Source of the DNA: an uncultured Lentisphaeria bacterium
GTDB lineage: Bacteria > Verrucomicrobiota > Lentisphaeria > Victivallales > UBA1829
Direction of reading: 5' to 3'
Assembly (NCBI GenBank): GCA_949282305.1
Contig: CASDPB010000076.1
Location: 19,563-83,562 of the forward strand
Length of the DNA stretch: 64,000 bases
The position numbers were made by a program, and so were the translations under genes. Below are positions 1-8,262 of the stretch, in pieces. Each line of letters opens with the position of its first letter. Position 1 is the stretch's first letter. The notes under the pieces were generated by a model. It saw nothing but the letters and a program-made list of their open reading frames with translations, ran no database searches and was not told where the DNA came from.

Positions 1-399
1 GACGGCTTGCCAGTTAGCGGGATTTTTTACCTTGATTACAGTGCTTCCGGTTTTGGCGGGTTCGGCAAGTTCCGTCAGCGTATTTTCATATGCGTTGATA
101 TTCTGCGGTTTGATTTCCTGCATGTCTTCATCGTAGGAGACGATGCCGAAGTAGAGAGAGGTTCCCGGTTCGGCTGCCTTGAATTCTCCGCTCAGAATAT
201 AGGTTTTTCCGGGATCGACTTCAATGCTTTTCAGAGCCGTTATCAGCGCGGGCGCCTGCGTCTCGAAGACTTTTGCGCCGTCGAGAGTGACCGCGGAACA
301 TTTTCCCTTGAAGTTGTCGAACTGAGGGGCGGCGGCATCTTCGGCGCAGAGGATTCCGAACGTTCCGAACAAAACGGCAAGGACTGTGCTTTTCTTCAT
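1..399 (-). CDS. Secreted protein of unknown function (N-terminal part only)
   Basis: The reading frame opens at an ATG (397-399 on the complement) behind GGGAGACAG and stays open for 133 codons to the window edge, so only the N-terminus is present. The first 18-20 residues look like a signal peptide: a KKS start, a hydrophobic stretch and a small-residue cleavage region before AEDAAAPQF. The following residues (about 45-90) read as beta-rich and include PGKTYILSGEFK, a phrase typical of carbohydrate-binding-like or galactose-binding-like beta-sandwich domains. That fold is inference only. It is transcribed divergently from pyrH. No function is assigned. Confidence 0.7.
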   Translation of the reverse strand, partial: MKKSTVLAVLFGTFGILCAEDAAAPQFDNFKGKCSAVTLDGAKVFETQAPALITALKSIEVDPGKTYILSGEFKAAEPGTSLYFGIVSYDEDMQEIKPQNINAYENTLTELAEPAKTGSTVIKVKNPANWQAV

Positions 400-658
400 T
401 TCTGTCTCCCTTTGTTTTTTGCAGATTTGCATCGTTGTTTTTATATTATACCGAAAAATGTGCGAAATGAAATGTCAAAATGCAATATTTTATTGTAATC
501 ATGCACTGTTTGCAATCTTGCCGGACGGCGCTCCGCCTCTTCCGGCATCCTGTCGGGACGGTTCGGACGGGTGCAAAATTCCCGATTTTTTTTCTCTCCG
601 CTTTGCGAATTTGATTTTGTGTTGTATTTTACCCGAGTGAAAAATGAAAGGTGCTGTT

Positions 659-1381
659 ATGTCGGAATCGAAACTGTTGTATAAACGTGTGCTCCTCAAA
701 ATCAGCGGCGAGGCGTTGAAGGGGCGGCAGGAACATGGATTTTCGCAGGATGCCGTGGCGGATGTGGTCGCAAGGATTAAGGAGGCGCTGGATCTGGGGG
801 TGGAAATCGCGCTGGTCGTCGGAGCCGGAAACATCTGGCGCGGGCTTGCCGGGTCGCGGGGAGGCATGGATCGCGTTACAGCAGATCACATGGGAATGCT
901 GGCGACGACGATGAATGCGCTCTGTCTCAAGGACGCTTTCCGGCAGGCGGGAGTGAAGTGCCACGTGCATTGCGCGGTTCCGATGATGCCGTTTGCAAAA
1001 CAGTTTGACCGTGAGCTGGCGCTTGAACAGCTCTCCAGCGGCGAGCTCGTGATTTTTGCCGGCGGAACCGGTTCTCCTTATTTTACAACGGACACCACGG
1101 CGGCTCTGCGGGCGCTGGAAACCGGCTGTCAGGCGGTCATGAAGGCGACGAAGGTCAACGGCATTTATACCGCCGATCCGATGAAAGACAAAAACGCGGT
1201 CAAATTTGACACCCTTTCCTTCAAGGAAGCGGTGGCGGGGCATTTTGCCGTGATGGACTCCGCGGCGTTTTCTCTTTGCGCGGACAACAATCTGCACATT
1301 ATCGTGTTCAACTTTTCGGAGGACGGCGCGCTCTGCAAGGTGCTTGCCGGAGATTATTCGGTCGGAACCGTGGTAAGTTGA
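659..1381 (+). CDS. pyrH: UMP kinase
   Basis: Phosphorylates UMP to UDP in pyrimidine nucleotide synthesis; cytoplasmic. About 240 residues, the usual length for bacterial UMP kinase of the amino-acid-kinase fold. Visible motifs are KISGEALKG near the N-terminus, VVGAGNIWRG (glycine-rich UMP-binding loop), DHMGMLATTMNAL, and FAGGTGSPYFTTDTTAALRA in the C-terminal half. An in-frame ATG lies at 644, but the one at 659 (MSESKLL) follows GAAAGGTG at good spacing and is preferred. It is followed by frr, the standard pyrH-frr order; tsf, often upstream in other bacteria, is not here. Confidence 0.96.
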   Translation: MSESKLLYKRVLLKISGEALKGRQEHGFSQDAVADVVARIKEALDLGVEIALVVGAGNIWRGLAGSRGGMDRVTADHMGMLATTMNALCLKDAFRQAGVKCHVHCAVPMMPFAKQFDRELALEQLSSGELVIFAGGTGSPYFTTDTTAALRALETGCQAVMKATKVNGIYTADPMKDKNAVKFDTLSFKEAVAGHFAVMDSAAFSLCADNNLHIIVFNFSEDGALCKVLAGDYSVGTVVS

Positions 1382-1470
1382 GTTTTCCGACTTGCGAACT
1401 TGCCGCTTGCGGTGTAAATTTCAGGGTTGTTTACTGCAGTTCATAAAAATCATATTAAGGAGACAGAAAA

Positions 1471-2031
1471 ATGGCTATCGAAGATTTGCTCGACAACATG
1501 GAGGAAGGCATGATGAATGCCGAGGATGCGATGAAGACGGATATTGCCGCCATCCGCACCGGGAAAGCCTCCACCGCTCTGGTGGAAAACCTGATGGTGG
1601 AATATTACGGCACCAATACGCGGCTTCGCGACATTGCCGGACTTTCCACGCCCGATGCCCGCACCGTTGCGATTCAGCCGTGGGACCAGAGCGCGGTTCC
1701 GGCGATTGAGAAGGCGATCATCAACTCCAATATCGGAATTTCCCCGGTCAGCGACGGCAAGATTGTGCGGCTTCCGATTCCGCCGCTGAGCGAAGACCGC
1801 CGCGCGGCTCTTGCCAAACAGGTGAAAGCACGTTCCGAAGAGGCGCGCGTCGCCGTCCGCAATGCAAGACGCGATGCCAACGAAGCCGCGAAAAAGGCGC
1901 AGAAGGCGTCCGAGATTACAGAGGACGAACTGAAGAATCTCCTTGAAAAAATCCAGAAAATGACCGATTCCTACATCGCGAACATTGACAAGCTCGCGGA
2001 GGAAAAGGAAAAGGAGCTGATGAAGATTTGA
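1471..2031 (+). CDS. frr: Ribosome recycling factor
   Basis: Splits post-termination ribosomes together with EF-G. The 186-residue length is exactly typical. Recognisable blocks are the N-terminal MEEGMMNAEDAMKTD helix, IRTGKASTALVENL, DARTVAIQPWD, and the C-terminal helix LPIPPLSEDRRAALAKQ followed by VAVRNARRDA. The start follows a strong AAGGAGACAG. It sits 89 bases after pyrH, and its TGA stop overlaps the TTG start of the next gene by 3 bases, so the downstream membrane protein is probably translationally coupled. Confidence 0.97.
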   Translation: MAIEDLLDNMEEGMMNAEDAMKTDIAAIRTGKASTALVENLMVEYYGTNTRLRDIAGLSTPDARTVAIQPWDQSAVPAIEKAIINSNIGISPVSDGKIVRLPIPPLSEDRRAALAKQVKARSEEARVAVRNARRDANEAAKKAQKASEITEDELKNLLEKIQKMTDSYIANIDKLAEEKEKELMKI

Positions 2032-3899
2032 AAGGCTCTTCCGTCCAATCCATTCGGGAATCAAAGGAAAACCGTTCCGTCCGCAAGGGCAGGGCGGTTT
2101 TTCTGTCTGCATACTTCAGCCGGCTGCTCTTGCTGATTTCAGCCGGCGCGTTTTTGATTCGGTGCATTGCCGCGTTTCAGCTGGCCGCCGCCGATCCTGC
2201 CGTCTATGCGCCGTCGAGCATTACCGATATGGCGACCTATTGCGCGCTTGCCGATGCCATTTTGTCGGGAAAATTGCCGGATACCTTTTACTACCAGCCG
2301 TTCTATTACTCCGTGTTTCTGCCGGTCTGCCGGCTGTTCACGACGAGTCCGTATGTGCTTGCCGTTGTGCAGTCTCTGCTTGGGGCTGTCGTCGTTTACG
2401 GCGCCGGGCTTGCCGGTGCAAAAATCTTCGGGAGGCGCGCCGGGCTCTGGAGTGCTCTGCTCTGTGCCCTGTCCGCTATCCTGATTTATTTTACGCCGTA
2501 TGCTCTGCTTGAGACCGTGCAGTCCTTCTGGATCCTTTTCATATTTCTTGCGCTTCAGGCGGCGCTTCGCAGAAAAAGACTCGTTCTCTGGTGCGTCGCT
2601 GGTCTGCTGCTGGGCTTCTCCATTCTGACGCGCGGCAACACATGGTGCTTCCTGCCGGTCGTGATCTGCGCCGCTTTTTACGTGGAGCGCCGGAACTGGA
2701 AAAAGGCTCTGCTTCCGCTCCTTCTTTTTCTTGTTTTCACGCTTCTGCCGCAATTGCCTTATGCCGCATATAACACATTCAAGACGGGAAAACTGAGCGG
2801 GCCTTCCACAGCGGGCGGCGCGGTGCTCTGCATCGGGAACAACCCGGAATCCGCCCCCGGGGGGCTTGACATTCCTTATCCGCCGACTTACGAGGTGTGG
2901 ATGAAAGACGAAAAAAAAATTCCCATTTCCGTCAGAATCACGGACTGGTTTCTCCGGGAACCCGCCGCATTCCTTGAACTTCAGTTCAATAAATTCCTTT
3001 TGTTCTGGGATTCGACTGAGTGGCCGAACAATATTTCCGAATACAATGCCGGCAAGAGTTCCCTGATGCGGACACTTCATTTCCTGCCGACCGGATTCCT
3101 GATTATGCTGGCGCTGGCGGGCGGATTCAGCGGTTTTTACCGCCGGATGTTTCTGCGCCGGAAGGAGTTCCTGCTTTTATGGGGATTCATTCTGTTTTAT
3201 GCGCTTTCCGTGAGCGCGTTCTACATTCTTGCCCGTTTCCGACTGCCTGCCGTTCCTTTGCTGTGCATCAGCGGCGGCGTTTTTCTTGCGCAGTTTCTGC
3301 GGCGCATGAAGATGCGGAGGACTTTCCATTATCTTCTGATGCTGCTGCTTGCGGCAGGCTTTGCCTATTTTGCCTATCCGGTTTATTCGGCGACTTATGA
3401 ACCGGCGCTGATGCGTTCGTTCCGCCCGGCGGGAGTGAATTCCGTATTGTACTCCTTTTTCCGGAACACGGTTCTGATACAGGATCATACGCAGCGGATC
3501 CGCGGCGGCTGGGGAAGCATGGTTCTGAAGGACGGCATGACGATTGAAAAAACTTTTGCCGTCCGGTTTTCCCGCTCCAATTGCGGGAAGATGGCCCGGC
3601 TGATTTTGCGTCTTCCGGTCGGCGGGACGAATTACTCCTTCCTCTTGGATGTGAACGGGCAGCGCAGGTATGTTGCCGATGAAAAGTCCGTCGAACTTTC
3701 AATTCCGCCGGTGGAGAAAGACCGGCGGATTGAAGTGACCTTGAAGATCAGCCATGTTCGTGGAGACCCTCAACTGTATTTTGATACTCTGCGTGATTAC
3801 GGGCGGACTCAGGTGGACGGGAAGAGCGTTCCATGCGAGCTGGTGGCGACTTTGCTGGCGGATTACGAATTTACCTTGAAACCACTGGGAGAAAAATGA
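2028..3899 (+). CDS. GT-C / family 39-like membrane glycosyltransferase
   Basis: A 623-residue polytopic protein with roughly ten hydrophobic segments (residues about 25-440) and a soluble C-terminal domain (about 460-623). The N-terminal luminal loop carries SSITDMATYCALADAILSG, resembling the acidic loop of ArnT/PMT-type GT-C enzymes that use polyprenyl-phosphate sugars. Family assignment rests on topology and this loop. Start is TTG, overlapping the frr stop, with AAGGAG about 11 bases upstream; a later start cannot be excluded. Its stop overlaps the next ATG (ATGA). A sugar-transfer role at the cell envelope is inferred; donor and acceptor are unknown. Confidence 0.8.
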   Translation: MKGSSVQSIRESKENRSVRKGRAVFLSAYFSRLLLLISAGAFLIRCIAAFQLAAADPAVYAPSSITDMATYCALADAILSGKLPDTFYYQPFYYSVFLPVCRLFTTSPYVLAVVQSLLGAVVVYGAGLAGAKIFGRRAGLWSALLCALSAILIYFTPYALLETVQSFWILFIFLALQAALRRKRLVLWCVAGLLLGFSILTRGNTWCFLPVVICAAFYVERRNWKKALLPLLLFLVFTLLPQLPYAAYNTFKTGKLSGPSTAGGAVLCIGNNPESAPGGLDIPYPPTYEVWMKDEKKIPISVRITDWFLREPAAFLELQFNKFLLFWDSTEWPNNISEYNAGKSSLMRTLHFLPTGFLIMLALAGGFSGFYRRMFLRRKEFLLLWGFILFYALSVSAFYILARFRLPAVPLLCISGGVFLAQFLRRMKMRRTFHYLLMLLLAAGFAYFAYPVYSATYEPALMRSFRPAGVNSVLYSFFRNTVLIQDHTQRIRGGWGSMVLKDGMTIEKTFAVRFSRSNCGKMARLILRLPVGGTNYSFLLDVNGQRRYVADEKSVELSIPPVEKDRRIEVTLKISHVRGDPQLYFDTLRDYGRTQVDGKSVPCELVATLLADYEFTLKPLGEK

Positions 3900-4759
3900 A
3901 GACTGCAACAGGGATTATCGGCGTGGGCATGCTTGGCGCATCGCTGGCGGCAAGTCTGCCGAAGGAGCATTACCGGCGGATCGGATGGGCGCGCCGGAAG
4001 GAAGTCGGGACATGGGCTTTGGAGAACGGAGTTCTGGATTCATTTTGCGGAAGCGTGGAGGAGCTTTTGGAAGAGTCGGATGTCGCGGTGATCTGTCTGC
4101 CGGTTCCGACCATCATGGAGTATATCCGGAAATATGCGCCCGTGATGAAACGGGAGAACGTCATTGTCACCGATATCGGGAGCGTAAAGGGGTGTATCGA
4201 GAAAGCGGCACTGGCGGAGAGCATCCGTTTTGTCGGCAGCCATCCGATGGCGGGAACGGAGAAATCCGGTCCCGAGGCCATGGTGCCGGGAATTTACGAC
4301 AATGCGACGGTCTTCATCGTGCCGCCGTTCCAGCCTGATGACGAGGCCGTTGACGCGGTGGAGTCTATGTGGCGAAGCGTCGGGGGGAGGATCATGCGGA
4401 TTGATTCCGCGGCGCATGATCTGCTGGTTGCGCATACGAGCCATGTTCCTCATGTGGTGTCCTCCGCGCTGGCGCTGAGCGTGCTGGACGAACCGGACCC
4501 GGTCATCCGGGAACAGCGGTTTGCCGGATGCGCTTCCGGTTTCCGGGATACGATCCGCGTTGCCGCCTCCTCGCCGAAAATGTGGCGCGACATCATTTCG
4601 CACAACAAAACCGCGGTGATTGAGGCGATCAACTCCTATGAAGAGCGCTGCACTCTGATGAAGCGCATGATTCAGAACGATGATTTTGACGGCTTTGAAC
4701 GTGAATTCGGTCTAGGAAAGACGCTGATTGAGGAATGGCGCAGGGAAAAGAAATGGTGA
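3896..4759 (+). CDS. tyrA: Prephenate dehydrogenase
   Basis: Oxidative decarboxylation of prephenate to 4-hydroxyphenylpyruvate in tyrosine synthesis. About 287 residues, matching single-domain TyrA. GVGMLGASLAASL at residues 8-20 is the NAD-binding GxGxxG loop; VTDIGSVKG and GSHPMAGTEKSGPEA (catalytic His plus substrate-binding loop) are diagnostic. There is no fused chorismate mutase or ACT domain. The frame is open further upstream, but the ATG at 3896 overlaps the preceding stop by 4 bases and follows GGGAG, so it is the probable start. Translational coupling to the membrane protein upstream is likely. Confidence 0.92.
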   Translation: MKTATGIIGVGMLGASLAASLPKEHYRRIGWARRKEVGTWALENGVLDSFCGSVEELLEESDVAVICLPVPTIMEYIRKYAPVMKRENVIVTDIGSVKGCIEKAALAESIRFVGSHPMAGTEKSGPEAMVPGIYDNATVFIVPPFQPDDEAVDAVESMWRSVGGRIMRIDSAAHDLLVAHTSHVPHVVSSALALSVLDEPDPVIREQRFAGCASGFRDTIRVAASSPKMWRDIISHNKTAVIEAINSYEERCTLMKRMIQNDDFDGFEREFGLGKTLIEEWRREKKW

Positions 4760-5622
4760 ACCGCCGCAGATCCTTCCGCGCCGCATACCTGGAACTGACG
4801 AATGTCTGCAACGGCAGCTGCGCATTCTGTCCCGGAACGACACGGGAACCCTGTTTCATGGAGCCCCGTCTGTTCCGGCGTCTGGCGGCGGAGACGGCTT
4901 CGCTTGCGGAGATCGCATATCTGCATGTGATGGGAGAAGCTCTGCTGCATCCGGAATTTCCGTCTCTGATGGAGACGGCGCTGGAATTTCATCTGGCGAC
5001 GGGACTTACGACGAACGGGACATTGTTCGGCACACCGAATGCGGAAGCCCTTTTCTGCGGCTGCTTCCGGCAGGTGAACGTTTCTCTCCATGCCGGCATC
5101 ACGAATGAGAACCTGGAGCAGGTCGTCTGCTTTACAAAAGAGGCGTTCCGGCGTGTCCCCGAACTTTATATCAACTACCGTTTCTGGAATATCGGAGAAG
5201 CGGAGGAGCGGACGAAGGAGTGTCTTGCCTTCATTGAAGAACGGTTCGGCGTGCCTTGCCGTTATCCGGAGCGGGCGGAACACGTTTCGCAGAATCTGGT
5301 GAATCGTCTTTCCCTGAACTTCGACACCTCTTTCCGCTGGCCGGATCTTTCCGCTCCTGCCGTGCCGGAACCGGCGTTCTGCCACGGGATACGGAACCAG
5401 TTCGCAGTTCTCGCCGACGGCAGGGTCACTGCCTGCTGCCTTGACCGTAACGGCGATATTGAGCTGGGAGATGCAAACCGGGAATCCCTTCGGGAGATTC
5501 TCTCCAATTCCCGCTCCAACGCGATGCGCCGCGCTTTCCGGGACGGATACGCCGCTGAGGAGCTCTGCCGTCACTGCTCCTACCGCATTCAGCGTTTCCG
5601 CGGGAAGAATCCGCGGAAATAA
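4753..5622 (+). CDS. Radical SAM protein with SPASM-like C-terminus
   Basis: The cluster-binding motif CNGSCAFC (CxxxCxxC) lies about 20 residues from the start, defining a radical SAM enzyme. The C-terminal third holds further cysteines (CHGIRNQF, VTACCLD, LCRHC) in the order typical of SPASM/twitch domains that carry auxiliary Fe-S clusters, next to GDANRESLREIL, a phrase typical of this family. The substrate is not evident. ATG 4753 (MVNRRR) overlaps the tyrA stop and follows AGGGAAAAG; ATG 4735 is an alternative adding 6 residues. Last gene of the pyrH-frr run. A hairpin (5595-5619) covers its last codons. Confidence 0.85.
   Translation: MVNRRRSFRAAYLELTNVCNGSCAFCPGTTREPCFMEPRLFRRLAAETASLAEIAYLHVMGEALLHPEFPSLMETALEFHLATGLTTNGTLFGTPNAEALFCGCFRQVNVSLHAGITNENLEQVVCFTKEAFRRVPELYINYRFWNIGEAEERTKECLAFIEERFGVPCRYPERAEHVSQNLVNRLSLNFDTSFRWPDLSAPAVPEPAFCHGIRNQFAVLADGRVTACCLDRNGDIELGDANRESLREILSNSRSNAMRRAFRDGYAAEELCRHCSYRIQRFRGKNPRK
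5595..5619. terminator. Hairpin at a convergent gene junction
   Basis: Nine-base perfect inverted repeat TTTCCGCGG / CCGCGGAAA with a 7-base loop, inside the last codons of the radical SAM gene and facing the convergent UroD-family gene. There is no long T-run, so it may be a weak bidirectional terminator or an mRNA 3'-end stabiliser. Confidence 0.45.
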
Positions 5623-5649
5623 CTGATCCCATGCCGGCCGGAAAATCCG

Positions 5650-6717
5650 TCACATCCTGAAGTTCTGAGCGGTCTGATACATGGCAAGGACATTTTCCAG
5701 CGGTGTATTGTCCTGAATCAGGTGAGTCGGCGCAAAGCAGTATCCGCCGTTGACCGTCATGATTTCAAGGGTGTTCAGACAATCCCGCCTGACATCGTCC
5801 ACGGAACCGAAAGTCAGAGCTCCTGCCGTGCTGATGCAGCCGTGAAATGCCAGTTTATCCCCGAAGGTTTTCTTCAGATATGCGGGCTGCATTGCGGCTG
5901 CTTCCGGCTGGAGAGTGTCAATGACCTTGACTCCCATCTCAATCCATTCGGGAAACACCCAGCTGGAAGAGCCGCAGCTGTGCATCATGACGGGAATATC
6001 GAAACTCCTTGCCAGTGCAATATAGGCTTCGTGGACGGGTTTCAACTGTTTCCGGTAGGTTTCCATGCTGATTATGGGGGCGATCTGTGTACCCAGGTCT
6101 TCCCCGATCCACAGAAAATCAATTCCGCCCTTTGCAGCCTCAAGAGTCCGACGGAGAACTTCCAGCTGGATTTTTGTCCGTCTTTCCGTCAATAACGCTC
6201 CCGCCGGGTCGTCGGTGACGAGATCAATAAGCGCCTGTTCCATGCCGCGGATTCTGCCGTTGGAATTGATGACATCCGCCATTCCCGAAGCTCCGGTGCT
6301 GATTGCAAATTCACGATAGCGGCGGCACTCTTCGGCAATGTGGGAATAATCAAAATCATCAGGATCCGGCATTGGCCATTTCGCGACCATTTCTTCATCA
6401 GCGTCCTTCAATGGAAATTCGCAGAAGTCCCAATAGCCTCCGGACTGGTTTGGAATCCAGCGCATACGGTTTCCCCACATATCGGAGATAATGCCTTTTT
6501 CCGGATCGTCCGGATGCAGAACCGGACCGCAGTAACGTGCGTCAATATGGCGGAAGTCCACCTGAAGCATTTCCGCCAGACCGTCCTTGTCGTCAGCCTT
6601 CAGGTTGAAATGCTGTTTCAGCTTCAGATCAATCCCCGGATTCGCGAAATAATTGATGGGGACGCGGTCGGAAACCTGATGATGAAAGGCTGCAAGAACC
6701 CGTTCTTTTGAATTCAT
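5650..6717 (-). CDS. Uroporphyrinogen decarboxylase family protein (methyltransferase-like)
   Basis: A 355-residue TIM-barrel protein of the UroD/MtaA superfamily. N-terminal NSKERVLAAFHHQVSDRVP is the family signature. MMHSCGSS around residue 245 and FHGCIS further on give the His-x-Cys...Cys pattern that binds catalytic zinc in corrinoid methyltransferases such as MtaA and MtbA, so methyl transfer is more likely than haem synthesis. That is inference: no corrinoid protein gene lies next to it. The start follows GGAG at good spacing. It lies in a run of minus-strand carbohydrate-related genes, 176 bases downstream of a second UroD-family gene. Confidence 0.82.
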   Translation of the reverse strand: MNSKERVLAAFHHQVSDRVPINYFANPGIDLKLKQHFNLKADDKDGLAEMLQVDFRHIDARYCGPVLHPDDPEKGIISDMWGNRMRWIPNQSGGYWDFCEFPLKDADEEMVAKWPMPDPDDFDYSHIAEECRRYREFAISTGASGMADVINSNGRIRGMEQALIDLVTDDPAGALLTERRTKIQLEVLRRTLEAAKGGIDFLWIGEDLGTQIAPIISMETYRKQLKPVHEAYIALARSFDIPVMMHSCGSSSWVFPEWIEMGVKVIDTLQPEAAAMQPAYLKKTFGDKLAFHGCISTAGALTFGSVDDVRRDCLNTLEIMTVNGGYCFAPTHLIQDNTPLENVLAMYQTAQNFRM

Positions 6718-6893
6718 CTTAAAATTCTCCTGATGTTTTTTCCCGTGTTGATGATACTATAGGCCGCAACTGATGGTTTTGCAATGTCTTGCGGAGTCTC
6801 AACTGCATGTGAAATGTCCTGTGAAAAAGAACCGGAAGAATGCCGCCGTCGCGGTCAGTCGTCATCCATCTCCTTTCAGGCATGAATCCCGTT

Positions 6894-8009
6894 TCAGATC
6901 AGTGACCGCAGACGGTCGGTATAGTATTGCACGAGTTCCCATCTGGTTCCCGGAGGCAGACGATGATCCGGGCAGGGAATGAATCCCCCCTGTTCAACCC
7001 AGGGACGCAGACGCTCGATTTCCGCATCGACAGCGGAACGGTCAAGACTCAGCACGTTTTTGTTCATGCCTCCGATTCCGCGCAGTTCCTTTCCGTAACG
7101 TCTGCGCCATCCCGGGAAATCCGGCGACCAGGTACCGATTTCTATCGGGAACATGATGTTCACGCCGCCGTCGAGCCAGTGCGGAATCAATTCGTCAATC
7201 TTCCCGTCGCAGTCGATGGATGCAAACCGGCAGCCGTAACTCCGTGCCAGTTCGGTGATTCTGCGATAGTGCGGCACACAGTTTTCGGCAAAGAAATTCG
7301 GCGAAACCAGCGGACCGTGATTGTAGCAGATGTCTTCCCACCAGTGAAGAATATCCGGGCGCAGCCCCGCTTCAAACAGCGCTTTGACATTTTGACAGCA
7401 GAGATCCGAAAAGACGGAAATGATCTCCTCCAGCAGATCCGGCTGGTCAACCTGGAGATAACTCAAATTGACTACGCCAAGCCAGTCGCGAACCGTTCCG
7501 ATGACACTTCCCACGGCAAGAACAAGAGGCTTTTCCGTTTCCGCATTCCAGGTGGAAACACATTCCGGCAGATGATCCGGAAGACGTTCCGGAGACCAGG
7601 CGAGCCGCCACTTGTAATGTTCTTCCCAGCTCTTCCTGTCCACCAGAAGATGATCTATTTCCGACTGAATGGAACATGTGCCGGGAACCACCAGTTCCGT
7701 CACTCCGTAGTTGTTGCGGACATGCCGGTCGCCATTGGGAAATGTGGCGATGACTTCCGTCTCGAATGGCGGGCGCAGGGAAAAATCGGCACCGATCCCG
7801 CAGCAGAAGTTGCAGTCAAATCCGAGGCGTCCGGCAATCTCGGAACAGACCTGGTTGTCATCGGCCCAATGCTCCGCCTCCCATTTGCTGATATGCCCCT
7901 GGGCAGCCCACTCTTTCAACAGTTCTCTCCAGTATCCGAAATGGATTACCGGCAGACGGTCAACCTTCTGATAGTTGAGTATGTTGACAATTCTCTCACG
8001 TGTATTCAT
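6894..8009 (-). CDS. Uroporphyrinogen decarboxylase family protein, divergent
   Basis: A 371-residue UroD-superfamily protein. The N-terminus MNTRERIVNILNYQKVDRLPV matches the family; the frame is open 61 codons upstream, but family alignment favours the ATG at 8009. Unlike its neighbour it lacks the HxC...C zinc pattern: the equivalent strand reads ASIDCDGKIDELIP and the later loop reads GGMNKNVLS. It may use another metal-binding set or another chemistry. It could share a transcript with the glycosidase gene upstream (253-base gap). Families like this are strongly expanded in Victivallis-like genomes, where their roles remain unclear. Confidence 0.78.
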   Translation of the reverse strand: MNTRERIVNILNYQKVDRLPVIHFGYWRELLKEWAAQGHISKWEAEHWADDNQVCSEIAGRLGFDCNFCCGIGADFSLRPPFETEVIATFPNGDRHVRNNYGVTELVVPGTCSIQSEIDHLLVDRKSWEEHYKWRLAWSPERLPDHLPECVSTWNAETEKPLVLAVGSVIGTVRDWLGVVNLSYLQVDQPDLLEEIISVFSDLCCQNVKALFEAGLRPDILHWWEDICYNHGPLVSPNFFAENCVPHYRRITELARSYGCRFASIDCDGKIDELIPHWLDGGVNIMFPIEIGTWSPDFPGWRRRYGKELRGIGGMNKNVLSLDRSAVDAEIERLRPWVEQGGFIPCPDHRLPPGTRWELVQYYTDRLRSLI

Positions 8010-8262
8010 TTTACCAACTTTCAATTTTTCTGTTAAACTGACGGGAATACATTCTCCGTCATTCCCGCAGGTTCCTGATTCTGCCGTTTCCGCCCCCCGT
8101 GTCTGAACGGATTGTCTTTTGAACATTCCCGAGCCGTTTTCAAATTGACTCTTTCCTGTATGCAGTCCCGTTTTCTCCTGCTTTCCGTTCATCCTCGCCG
8201 TCCGGCTGTTTTCCGCAGAAGTCTGTTCCTCCTGCGGACGCTGATATACGGTTCTGTCGCAG

